Below, piece by piece: positions 1 through 6,352 of a stretch of DNA of 6,959 nucleotides. A model generated the notes under the pieces. It had not been told where the DNA came from, made no database searches, and saw only the letters and a program-made list of their open reading frames with translations. Within the stretch, counting starts at the first letter, position 1. Every line of letters starts with the position of its first letter. The stretch is from an uncultured Porphyromonadaceae bacterium (GTDB taxonomy: Bacteria > Bacteroidota > Bacteroidia > Bacteroidales > Muribaculaceae). The stretch lies in contig CAMWRO010000160.1 in assembly GCA_947176615.1 (NCBI GenBank), positions 1 through 6,959 on the forward strand. The letters are read 5' to 3'. The position numbers and the translations under genes are program-made.

Positions 1-1248
1 ATCGACCCCGCTGAACATCAACCCGCCGTTAAACGGCGTGGTTGTCGAGAAAGGCATCAACCAGTTGTTGGCGCGGGCATATCCGCCGAAAAATTGCAGA
101 TAACCTCCGCGGAACGGCCCGATGGTGATGGTTCCGTTGAAATCGTAAGGGACATGGGAGGAACCGTAGACGCTGAACGGGTCGCAATAGGGGGTGATGT
201 CGTTGACCGAGGCGAGAGTGTTCATCACCACGCCGCCTGTCGCCGAGAGACTTAGGGCGAAATATGAGCTCGGGTGCCAGCCAAGGAGTACGTCGGGGGC
301 AACATGGAACACCTTGCCGTCGTTGAACGACACATTGAGCCGTGCGCCGAGCCGCGCATCAAAGTTTTTCCCCGTGTAGAGATAGGCGGGCGAGAGAGTC
401 AGCAGTCCCGATGACTCGCCGCCGTCAATAGCGGTGGGTTCCATGCAGTTGGTATGTTTCGATGTAGAGAGGACCGCGATGTCGGCATCGAGTTTCACCC
501 ATGACGTCTCCCCTGCTTTTATCTTTCCGCCGAGGTCGAGGCCGAAAAGATTTTGCTTGGCGGGAGTCCATTCCATATCCTGCTTGCAGTAACCGAAATA
601 GCTGTATCGCGCGGCGATACGGTAGGTCAACCCCTCGGCACGGGAACGGTAGGCGGCGTTGAAATTGACCCGGTCGGCTTCGAGCTGGTAATGATGACGA
701 TATACCGGCGTAAGCGTGTGGCTCGAAAAAGTGTAGTTGAGCGAGGCATCGAGAAATGACTTCCTGCCTATTTTTTGGTCATAATCAAGTCCGGCACTCA
801 CGGTGTGGTCACGCCAGTAGCGGGTATAGTAATTCTCGCCGCGGTCCTTGCTGTAGACACGGCCGTCATACTGCGTCCAGAGGCTCAGCCGCGACCGCGA
901 GGTGTCGAGAATCCTGTATCCGGCCAAAAAGTCGACATTGTAGAGGGGGAAGATGCCGAGAGCGGCATATCCGCGCCACGGCGAGGGAGCGAGAGTGTCA
1001 CCATAGGCTGTCGGATCGAGGGGCGACGCGCTGTTGGGGACGCGGGCGGTCACGACGCGCTCGCTGAACGAGAGACGGGCGGGAGTGATGGGGGGCAGCA
1101 CGAGAGTCGGAAGTGTGTTGATGCGGGTCGCGTCACGCTCGATCGGGACAATCTCGCGCTCCACATCGATTTCCTGATGCAGACCCTGCGCCGACGCGCC
1201 GAGGGCGGCCACGGCAGCCAATGAGGCTAATCTATACTTGAATTCCAT
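1..1248 (-). CDS. Outer-membrane beta-barrel protein, TonB-dependent-receptor-like (C-terminus cut by window edge)
   Basis: I translated this frame by hand from the ATG at 1246-1248 leftward to base 1. It is open throughout, giving 416 residues, and the gene continues beyond the window. Residues 1-20 form a signal peptide with a charged start, an Ala/Leu-rich core and a likely signal peptidase I site at ASA|Q. A short mature N-terminal segment (about 21-75) contains EIDVEREIVPIERDATRINT, which resembles the leader of Bacteroidetes barrel proteins often annotated as TonB-dependent receptors. From about residue 87 onward the protein is rich in alternating aromatic and polar strands, such as LSLWTQYDGRVY and LDASLNYTFSS, typical of an outer-membrane barrel. 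No plug domain is visible, so TonB-dependent transport is not supported. The start lies four bases after the stop of the TPR gene, implying co-transcription and probably coupled translation. Substrate and role are unknown. Confidence 0.8.
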   Translation of the reverse strand, partial: MEFKYRLASLAAVAALGASAQGLHQEIDVEREIVPIERDATRINTLPTLVLPPITPARLSFSERVVTARVPNSASPLDPTAYGDTLAPSPWRGYAALGIFPLYNVDFLAGYRILDTSRSRLSLWTQYDGRVYSKDRGENYYTRYWRDHTVSAGLDYDQKIGRKSFLDASLNYTFSSHTLTPVYRHHYQLEADRVNFNAAYRSRAEGLTYRIAARYSYFGYCKQDMEWTPAKQNLFGLDLGGKIKAGETSWVKLDADIAVLSTSKHTNCMEPTAIDGGESSGLLTLSPAYLYTGKNFDARLGARLNVSFNDGKVFHVAPDVLLGWHPSSYFALSLSATGGVVMNTLASVNDITPYCDPFSVYGSSHVPYDFNGTITIGPFRGGYLQFFGGYARANNWLMPFSTTTPFNGGLMFSGVD

Positions 1249-1252
1249 TGCG

Positions 1253-4237
1253 CTATTTCAATCTTTGGTCAATCATTTCAAAAATATCGGCATCCTTGCC
1301 GGGATAGTTGCCTCGGAGCGATTTCAGATACTCGTCGGCCTCGAACTCGTCGCCCTGTTTGCGCAAAATGTCGCTGTAGAGTATAAATCCGCGCGCAAGC
1401 CAGTAGCTGTGGGGGGTATTTGACGAAATCAGGTCGTCGGCCACGTTGAGAGCCTGTTTCAGCTTGCCGTTGTCGAGCAGAGACTGTCCCCAGTAATAGG
1501 CACTCTTGGCACCGTAGATGTCGGCCGGGTTGGCGGCAAGTTCTTTCCAAGCGGCATATGCCTCGTCATATCGGCGCATCTCGTTGAGGGCGCGGGCGCG
1601 TGTGAATCGGACTTCGTCACCGTCGGTCGAGTTGGATGCGCTTGTGGCAAGCAACTTGTCGGCAATCGCCCCCACATCCTTGTAACGGCCAAGGTCGGCC
1701 GAGGCGCGCATTGCCCCGAGGCGGGCGCGGTGGAGCATGTTGGCCCCGGCGGCACGGGTTTCGAGGTCGCAGTAGGTGGCGAGAGCGTTTTCGGTCTTTC
1801 CGAGCGACGACTCGGCATCGGCCTTGATTATCATCGCGTCCTCGACAACCTCTGAGTCGGGATGGTCGAGGGTTATGCGCGACGCATAGTCGAGCGCGGC
1901 CTGAGTGTCACCCGAGTTCCACGATGCGTCGGCGAGATAATAGAGGACCTGCGCACGGTGACGGCCCGAGGGGTAGTCGTCGAGATAGCCGCGCAGCTTG
2001 GCGGCATCCTCTTTCCCGACATAGTCGTTCTCGGCAGCCTGAAACGCAAGGTCGTCCATCTCGGAAACCTCAAATGCGGGAGCATTGGGCACCGAGGCGA
2101 TAAACGAGGCAAACTCAGGGAGGCGGCCGTCCTCGGCAAAGATGTGCTTGAGGTCGTCGGATGCGATGCGGGCCTCCTCGCTGGTGGGATAAGTGGTGAT
2201 GACCTTCTTGTAGGTATCGATTGCCTCGCGACGCTCACCGCGGTTGAGGCGGGTGATGGCGAGCTGGAGATAGCCGTTGCGACCGTGGGATGTGTTGGGA
2301 TATTTCTTTACAAGCTCGTTGTAGGTGATGATGGCTCGGTCGCTGTGTCCGCTTGCCGACTGGCTTTCGGCCTTTTCGAGCAGTGCGGCCGGAATGAGAC
2401 CCGACGAGGGGAAATCGGCTATCAGCCGGTCAATCGACGCGATTTTTCCGGCATAGTCCTTTTCAAGACCTTTCATAATTGCCATCTGGTAGAGGGCATA
2501 ATCCCCTGCCGAGGGGTTAAGGTCGAGCGCGTGGCCATACTCGGTCTGCGCCCCCTTGAAATCGCCGAGATAGTAGAGGCAGTCACCCGCGCGGTTGCGG
2601 GCATCGGCCACGACAGCGTCGCTCATCGCCCCTTGGCGGTCATTGACAGCCTTGCGGAAGTCGGCGAGCGCCTCCTTGTAGTCGCCGGTAGCGAAACGGG
2701 CATACCCGAGGTCGTAGCAGGCGAGCCGGCGGTTGTCGGCCTCGTCGCGCGGGGCATCTTTCAGATAAGCGTTGTAGCTCTTGACGGCGGTGTCATAGTT
2801 GCCCTGACGGTAATAGCAGTCGCCGAGCCACAGGTCACACTGGCGGGCAATCGACGAGTCGAGGCGCGACAGTGACCGCGCCTCGGTGAAACGCTTGATT
2901 GCCGAGGCGGTCTTTCCGGCGGTAAACTCGCGTGTGCCGAGGACGAAAAGCACGCGCTGCTTGGCGCGCAACACATTTTCTGACGGATTCCTGACTGTGT
3001 TGATGCTCTCGATAGCCGCCTCATAGTCATTGTCGGTCATATAGCCGGTTATGATATAGTTCTGCACATCGGCGGCATAGCGGGAGTCGGGATAGTCACG
3101 CAGAAAGTCTTCGAGCAGCGCGACCGAGTTGCCGAAGGGGACTCGACCGCCGTCCATGCGGGCCACGGCGTAGTTGTAGAACGCCGTCTCGCGCACCTCG
3201 CGGTCATAGTCGACACGGTAGGCGTTCTCAAACGCCATCAGTGCCGAATTTTTGTCGCCGCGTTTCAGGTAGGCCTGTCCGAGAAACAGGTAGGCGCTCT
3301 GCTCCATCGCCGAGTGGGTTCCGATTGCCTTCTGCAACAGCTTGACGGCATTGTCGACATTCCCGTCGCGATACTCGCTGACACCGAGGATGTAGAATGC
3401 CGACGGCTGCGGACTTGCCGTCTCGGCGCAATATTTCCAAAGATAGGGAATCGCCTCGCTCTCCTCGCCCAAGTTGTAGAGCGACTCTCCGGCGATGCGG
3501 TTGCACTCGGGGGCAAACTGCGGGACGCGCCCCGCCGACAACATGCGCCGGGCGAGGGTCAGTGCCTCGTCATAGTTCCCCTGAGCAAACTGTATCTGAG
3601 CTATATAATAGTCGGCGGCATCGCCGGGCGACACTGATGTGTCGACCTGACGGAACAGCCGCAGGGCCTCGTCATAGTTGCTGTCGCTGTAAGCGATATA
3701 GCCACGGTAGAACCGGGCAGCATCGGCATAGGCGGGACTGGAACCGAGCGACTTGAACAGACTGACAGCAGTCTCGTTTTCCCCGAGCAGCATGAAACAG
3801 TAACCTTTGCGGAAACGGAGTTCCTCGGAACGCGCGTCGTTGAGCGCGTCATCGCTTATCCCTCGATAGACTTCAAGGGCGCGTGCATAGTCGGCTGTGA
3901 GGAAATAATAGTCGCCCCTCGCCATCTCGATGTCGACACGGCGCGCCGAGGCTGGATATTTTTCGAGGAACCGGTCCATCACGTCGAGAGCCTCGTGCCG
4001 TCCCGATTTCAGCAGCGAGAGGGCGCGGTAGTACATCGCATCCTCCTCCTGAGCCGCGTCGGGCGAAAGTGATGAAGAAAAGCCGAGCTGGTCAAGAGTC
4101 CCGCCGTAGTTGGCTCCGCCATACATCAGACGGGCGCGCTCGATGTAACCCGAGGCATCGGGAGCGTTAATCTGCGCACCAGCGGGGAGGGCACACGCCA
4201 TCGCCGCTGCGATGCCTGCAGCAATATGTAGTTTCAT
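1253..4237 (-). CDS. Large periplasmic TPR-repeat protein (994 aa)
   Basis: This gene encodes a 994-residue exported protein that is almost entirely helical repeats. The first 21 residues are a signal peptide (MKLHIAAGIAAAMACALPAG, cleavage near AGA|Q). There is no lipobox cysteine at the cleavage site, so the mature protein is probably soluble in the periplasm or held by partners. After it I count roughly two dozen TPR-like units of 32-37 residues, spread from about residue 60 to the C-terminus. Clear examples contain LGDCYYRQGNYDTAVKSY, AGDCLYYLGDFKGAQTEY and YYLADASWNSGDTQAALDY, with the expected G-Y-A pattern and a frequent terminal YP. TPR arrays of this kind act as protein-protein scaffolds; BamD and YbgF/CpoB are periplasmic examples, but this protein is much longer. 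No catalytic domain is visible. The downstream barrel gene starts four bases after the stop, so a shared envelope job is likely. A consensus Bacteroidetes -7 box lies 25 bases before the ATG. The family name is not certain. Confidence 0.92.
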   Translation of the reverse strand: MKLHIAAGIAAAMACALPAGAQINAPDASGYIERARLMYGGANYGGTLDQLGFSSSLSPDAAQEEDAMYYRALSLLKSGRHEALDVMDRFLEKYPASARRVDIEMARGDYYFLTADYARALEVYRGISDDALNDARSEELRFRKGYCFMLLGENETAVSLFKSLGSSPAYADAARFYRGYIAYSDSNYDEALRLFRQVDTSVSPGDAADYYIAQIQFAQGNYDEALTLARRMLSAGRVPQFAPECNRIAGESLYNLGEESEAIPYLWKYCAETASPQPSAFYILGVSEYRDGNVDNAVKLLQKAIGTHSAMEQSAYLFLGQAYLKRGDKNSALMAFENAYRVDYDREVRETAFYNYAVARMDGGRVPFGNSVALLEDFLRDYPDSRYAADVQNYIITGYMTDNDYEAAIESINTVRNPSENVLRAKQRVLFVLGTREFTAGKTASAIKRFTEARSLSRLDSSIARQCDLWLGDCYYRQGNYDTAVKSYNAYLKDAPRDEADNRRLACYDLGYARFATGDYKEALADFRKAVNDRQGAMSDAVVADARNRAGDCLYYLGDFKGAQTEYGHALDLNPSAGDYALYQMAIMKGLEKDYAGKIASIDRLIADFPSSGLIPAALLEKAESQSASGHSDRAIITYNELVKKYPNTSHGRNGYLQLAITRLNRGERREAIDTYKKVITTYPTSEEARIASDDLKHIFAEDGRLPEFASFIASVPNAPAFEVSEMDDLAFQAAENDYVGKEDAAKLRGYLDDYPSGRHRAQVLYYLADASWNSGDTQAALDYASRITLDHPDSEVVEDAMIIKADAESSLGKTENALATYCDLETRAAGANMLHRARLGAMRASADLGRYKDVGAIADKLLATSASNSTDGDEVRFTRARALNEMRRYDEAYAAWKELAANPADIYGAKSAYYWGQSLLDNGKLKQALNVADDLISSNTPHSYWLARGFILYSDILRKQGDEFEADEYLKSLRGNYPGKDADIFEMIDQRLK

Positions 4238-4261
4238 AATTCTCTAATCTTTTTTACCTCA

Positions 4262-4296
4262 CAAAGATACAACGCTTTTCTTGAAATACCGAAAGA
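4262..4296 (-). promoter_or_regulatory. Leftward promoter of the TPR/barrel operon
   Basis: On the minus strand, bases 4269-4262 read TATCTTTG, an exact match to the Bacteroidetes -7 consensus TAnnTTTG. Transcription would start near 4257, leaving about 20 bases before the ATG at 4237. A possible upstream element, CTTTCGG on the minus strand at 4295-4289, sits at about the right distance for the -33 box but is a weak match to TTG/TTTG. This is the left half of a divergent module whose right half serves the dehydrogenase gene. Confidence 0.65.
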
Positions 4297-4310
4297 AAGT
4301 GATAAATTTG
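4281..4310 (+). promoter_or_regulatory. Rightward promoter of the alcohol dehydrogenase gene
   Basis: Bases 4303-4310 read TAAATTTG, an exact TAnnTTTG box. A TTG at 4281-4283 lies exactly 19 bases upstream of it, the classical Bacteroides -33/-7 spacing. Transcription should begin near 4315, giving a leader of roughly 60 bases before the ATG at 4377. Because the TTG at 4281 fits the -33 box and lies upstream of the predicted transcript start, it cannot be the start codon, although that reading frame is open from there. Confidence 0.7.
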
Positions 4311-4376
4311 CACATCAAGGTGAACGAGCAACGTAAAAAACAGAATCTCGCTTGGAAAATTATGAACACAGAAAGA

Positions 4377-5408
4377 ATGAACGCATTGACATATACCGCA
4401 CCGGGGCGGTTTGAACTGATCGAGAAGCAGAAACCGGCAATTGTCGACCCGAAAGACGCTGTGGTGAAGGTCACTCTTTCGAGCATCTGCTCGTCGGACC
4501 TTCACATCCTGCACGGGGCGGTTCCCCAAGCCAAGACAGGCATCACGGTGGGACACGAATTGGTCGGGACAGTAGAGGCTGTCGGGCCCGAGGTCAAGAA
4601 AGTCAGACCGGGCGACCGGGTCGCCGTGAATGTCGAGACATTCTGCGGCGAGTGTTTCTATTGCAAGCGGGGATATGTCAACAACTGCACGTCGGGTGGC
4701 TGGATGCTCGGATGCCGCATCGACGGCGGGCAGGCCGAATATGTGCGCGTTCCCTACGCTGACAACGGCCTGACCCCGATACCGGCCGGAGTGAGCGACG
4801 AGCAGGCTCTGTTTGTCGGCGACATTCTCGCGACAGGCTATTGGGCAGCCAAGATTTCAGAGATTTCTCATGAAGACACCGTGATGATTATCGGAGCCGG
4901 ACCGACGGGGCTATGTACCCTTGAGTGTGTAAGGCTCTATAATCCCCGACGGATTGTAGTCTGTGAAACCGATCGGGAGCGACGCGAATTTATCGGGCGG
5001 CATTATCCCGAAGTCACGGTGGTCGCGCCATCGGAATGCGGGGATGTTCTTGACCGGCTGACTGATGGGCGTGGTGCCGACCGGGTGATTGAGGTCGCGG
5101 GAGGCAATGACACTTTTGAACTGGCATGGCGTTGCGCCCGCCCCAATGCCATCGTCACGGTCGTAGCCCTGTATGAAAAAGAGCAGATACTTCCACTGCC
5201 GTGGATGTATGGCAAAAATCTGACATTCAAGACAGGCGGGGTGGATGCCTGCGACTGCGACAGAATCATGCAGCTCATATCAGAGGGGAAGATTGACACA
5301 ACCCACCTGATTACACACCGCTATCCTCTCAGCCGCATACAGGAAGCCTACGATCTGTTTGCCCGCAGAGACGACCATGTCATCAAAACCGCCATCCACC
5401 CCGGCTGA
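4377..5408 (+). CDS. Zinc-dependent alcohol dehydrogenase, medium-chain (MDR) family
   Basis: This gene encodes a 343-residue NAD(P)-dependent MDR oxidoreductase that would interconvert an alcohol and an aldehyde or ketone in the cytoplasm; the substrate is unknown. Likely catalytic zinc ligands are Cys38 (in SSICSSDLH), His60 with Glu61 (in GHELVG) and Asp149 (in GDILATGYW), the same pattern as the Cys37/His59/Asp150 set of Thermoanaerobacter secondary alcohol dehydrogenase. The structural-zinc lobe is intact: Cys90, Cys93, Cys96 and Cys104. The Rossmann motif GAGPTG is at 173-178. The strand after it ends VVCETDRER, and the acidic residue there favours NAD over NADP. Length is normal for the family. 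I chose the ATG at 4377 because MNALTYTAPGRFEL matches the usual N-terminus of relatives; the in-frame ATG at 4362 would add five residues and is possible. The gene has its own promoter and is monocistronic, converging on the lipoprotein gene with a 10-base gap. Confidence 0.9.
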   Translation: MNALTYTAPGRFELIEKQKPAIVDPKDAVVKVTLSSICSSDLHILHGAVPQAKTGITVGHELVGTVEAVGPEVKKVRPGDRVAVNVETFCGECFYCKRGYVNNCTSGGWMLGCRIDGGQAEYVRVPYADNGLTPIPAGVSDEQALFVGDILATGYWAAKISEISHEDTVMIIGAGPTGLCTLECVRLYNPRRIVVCETDRERREFIGRHYPEVTVVAPSECGDVLDRLTDGRGADRVIEVAGGNDTFELAWRCARPNAIVTVVALYEKEQILPLPWMYGKNLTFKTGGVDACDCDRIMQLISEGKIDTTHLITHRYPLSRIQEAYDLFARRDDHVIKTAIHPG

Positions 5409-5418
5409 CTGTATCGGG

Positions 5419-5907
5419 TTACTTTATTTCAGCCGCGGCCTTATGCAGCAGGATACACTCGGCGGGGGTTGAGCCATTGAGCCTGATCACCGAGTCGCTC
5501 TGAACTTCTATCGTGGATATCGCGGGGAGAATCCGGCGCAAGGCATCTTCGACAGCCATGTTGTCGCATGCCATTTCAGTCATAGGACCGTCGCCGAGAA
5601 TGATGGAGTCACCCTTTATCGAGTATGGGCCCGATATTGAGTTACAATTGGTTCTGATGAAGAAGGTGCTGTCTTCAAAAACCATATACTGGCTGACACC
5701 GGGCACAGCCTCGTCGGGGCGCACATAGTCGGAATCGCTGAAGATGATGTTTTCGATATACCATTGTCCTCTGACATCGGCCGCAGCCGTCTCAATCTGC
5801 GGTTCAGCCGCAGCGGCATCAGCCTTATTTTCCTTACTTCCGGAACAACCGGCAATTCCCGCCGCCACAACAGCGACAGCGATAAGTGATTTAATCTGCA
5901 AGTTCAT
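5419..5907 (-). CDS. META-domain (HslJ-like) lipoprotein
   Basis: This gene encodes a 162-residue envelope lipoprotein. The signal sequence ends in a lipobox, IAGC, with lipidation expected at Cys21. An Ala/Glu-rich linker (about 22-44) follows. The rest is a single META domain, recognised by RTNCNSISGPYSIKGDS (residues 85-101) and PMTEMACDN (108-116). Key conserved positions are Cys88, Asn89, Gly93, Tyr95, Thr110 and Cys114. HslJ in E. coli is a META-domain protein linked to heat shock and novobiocin resistance, but the biochemical role of the domain is unclear and I infer none here. The upstream leader is very AT-rich, as is common before Bacteroidetes start codons. A near-match -7 box (TTAATTTG on the minus strand, 5943-5936) lies about 30 bases before the ATG. 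An exact box lies further out at 6136-6143, beyond the inverted-repeat element, so which promoter is used is uncertain. Confidence 0.85.
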   Translation of the reverse strand: MNLQIKSLIAVAVVAAGIAGCSGSKENKADAAAAEPQIETAAADVRGQWYIENIIFSDSDYVRPDEAVPGVSQYMVFEDSTFFIRTNCNSISGPYSIKGDSIILGDGPMTEMACDNMAVEDALRRILPAISTIEVQSDSVIRLNGSTPAECILLHKAAAEIK

Positions 5908-5956
5908 AAAATTAATATTATTATAAGTAAATGTTCAAATTAAAACGATAATATTT

Positions 5957-6115
5957 TTACAGTAGATGCCGAGTGGAATCTTGCATATCAACAGCTTGTC
6001 CTTTCGGGCCGTTTTGACATTGTCGTTCAGTCGCATAGCTCGCTATGCTCCTTCGCTCCGCAGCCAAAACGCCTCCAAAATGACTGCGCTCTTGATATGC
6101 ATTTAATCTGAACAT
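5957..6115 (-). CDS. Possible 52-aa ORF covering the inverted-repeat element (doubtful)
   Basis: On the minus strand an ATG at 6115-6113, inside one terminal repeat, opens a frame that runs through the whole element to a TAA at 5959-5957, just past the other terminal repeat. The product would be 52 residues, beginning MFRLNAYQERSHFGG and ending QDSTRHLL. It has no signal peptide, membrane segment or motif that I recognise. Support comes from position only: an exact minus-strand -7 box ends 21 bases upstream, much as the TPR gene is placed after its own box. Against it, the opposite strand is also open in the same register, which is expected by chance in a short GC-rich palindrome. Confidence 0.18.
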   Translation of the reverse strand: MFRLNAYQERSHFGGVLAAERRSIASYATERQCQNGPKGQAVDMQDSTRHLL

Positions 6116-6120
6116 CTACT
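5961..6120. repeat. Nested inverted-repeat element, MITE- or REP-like (about 160 bases)
   Basis: The ends are an inverted 8-mer, AGTAGATG at 5961-5968 and CATCTACT at 6113-6120. Inside them is an inverted 9-mer, GCATATCAA at 5983-5991 and TTGATATGC at 6092-6100. Further in are GTTTTG (6011-6016) with CAAAAC (6065-6070), and CAGTC (6028-6032) with GACTG (6082-6086). In the middle is a tight hairpin, GCATAGC-TC-GCTATGC (6033-6048). The spacing between the outer two repeats is nearly the same on each side (14 and 12 bases), so the ends behave as imperfect terminal inverted repeats of about 31 bases. No convincing target-site duplication is visible. There is no second copy in the window, so dispersal through the genome is inferred from structure only. 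A structured RNA leader is an alternative reading. Confidence 0.6.
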
Positions 6121-6135
6121 TATCAGTTAAACATG

Positions 6136-6143
6136 CAAAGATA
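6136..6143 (-). promoter_or_regulatory. Leftward -7 box facing the inverted-repeat element and lipoprotein gene
   Basis: Read on the minus strand, these bases are TATCTTTG, an exact TAnnTTTG match and identical to the box of the TPR operon. A transcript would start near 6131, cross the inverted-repeat element and reach the lipoprotein ATG at 5907 after about 225 bases. The -33 position is not well matched. It is the left half of a divergent module. Confidence 0.5.
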
Positions 6144-6154
6144 ACATACTTTTC

Positions 6155-6184
6155 TCGATATATCGAAATAAAATAATAAATTTG
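6155..6184 (+). promoter_or_regulatory. Rightward promoter of the DUF1016 gene
   Basis: Bases 6177-6184 read TAAATTTG, an exact -7 box identical to that of the dehydrogenase gene. The -33 position 19 bases upstream (6155-6157) is TCG instead of TTG. It is also the left edge of the 12-base palindrome TCGATATATCGA (6155-6166), so a regulator bound there would cover the -33 region. Transcription would begin near 6189, about 165 bases before the ATG at 6353. Confidence 0.55.
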
Positions 6185-6352
6185 CATATTCATTCTCCTG
6201 TAACCATCTTTCTATCAACAAATGATACCTCCTTTTCAATAATAGGACATAATCACGACAATGTTAGAGCGAGGCATATTTTCTAAACTTGCTGTCAGAA
6301 GTGCCTTAACATTAGTCAACTTCTTATTGGATTCCCGCTAAAACATCTGAAT

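Larger units (their letters stand above)
5908..6352. other. 445-base intergenic region between divergent genes
   Basis: This stretch is more AT-rich than the left part of the window and holds no confidently coding gene. From left to right it contains the AT-rich leader of the lipoprotein gene, a nested inverted-repeat element (5961-6120), a divergent promoter module (6136-6184), and a leader of about 160 bases before the DUF1016 gene. That last leader includes a 26-codon open frame at 6261-6341. I saw no tRNA, CRISPR array or rho-independent terminator with a clear U-tract in it. Confidence 0.7.

Noticed and set aside
775..1224. A 149-codon plus-strand frame, with overlapping smaller ones, opposite the barrel gene
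   Set aside because: The minus-strand frame is continuous for 416 codons with a signal peptide and barrel-like strands. The plus-strand products are low-complexity and unlike any protein I know.
1..1248. Reading the barrel protein as a full SusC-type nutrient receptor with a SusD partner
   Set aside because: There is no plug domain or carboxypeptidase-like N-terminal domain, and the coupled neighbour is a signal-peptidase-I-type TPR protein rather than a SusD lipoprotein.
1862..2875. A 337-codon open frame on the plus strand, antisense to the TPR gene
   Set aside because: It lies wholly inside the TPR gene, whose repeat pattern and signal peptide are clear. Long antisense frames are a side effect of its GC-rich, biased codon use. 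The translation shows no domain and no promoter or start context.
5402..5435. Possible shared terminator between the convergent genes (CGGCTGA with TCAGCCG)
   Set aside because: The stem is only 7 bases with a 20-base loop, there is no U-tract on either side, and both arms lie in or at the ends of coding sequence. It could be chance.
5966..6106. A 46-codon plus-strand frame inside the inverted-repeat element
   Set aside because: No promoter box precedes it in the right orientation, and it mirrors the minus frame through the palindrome. It is kept only as part of the two-strand observation, not as a gene.
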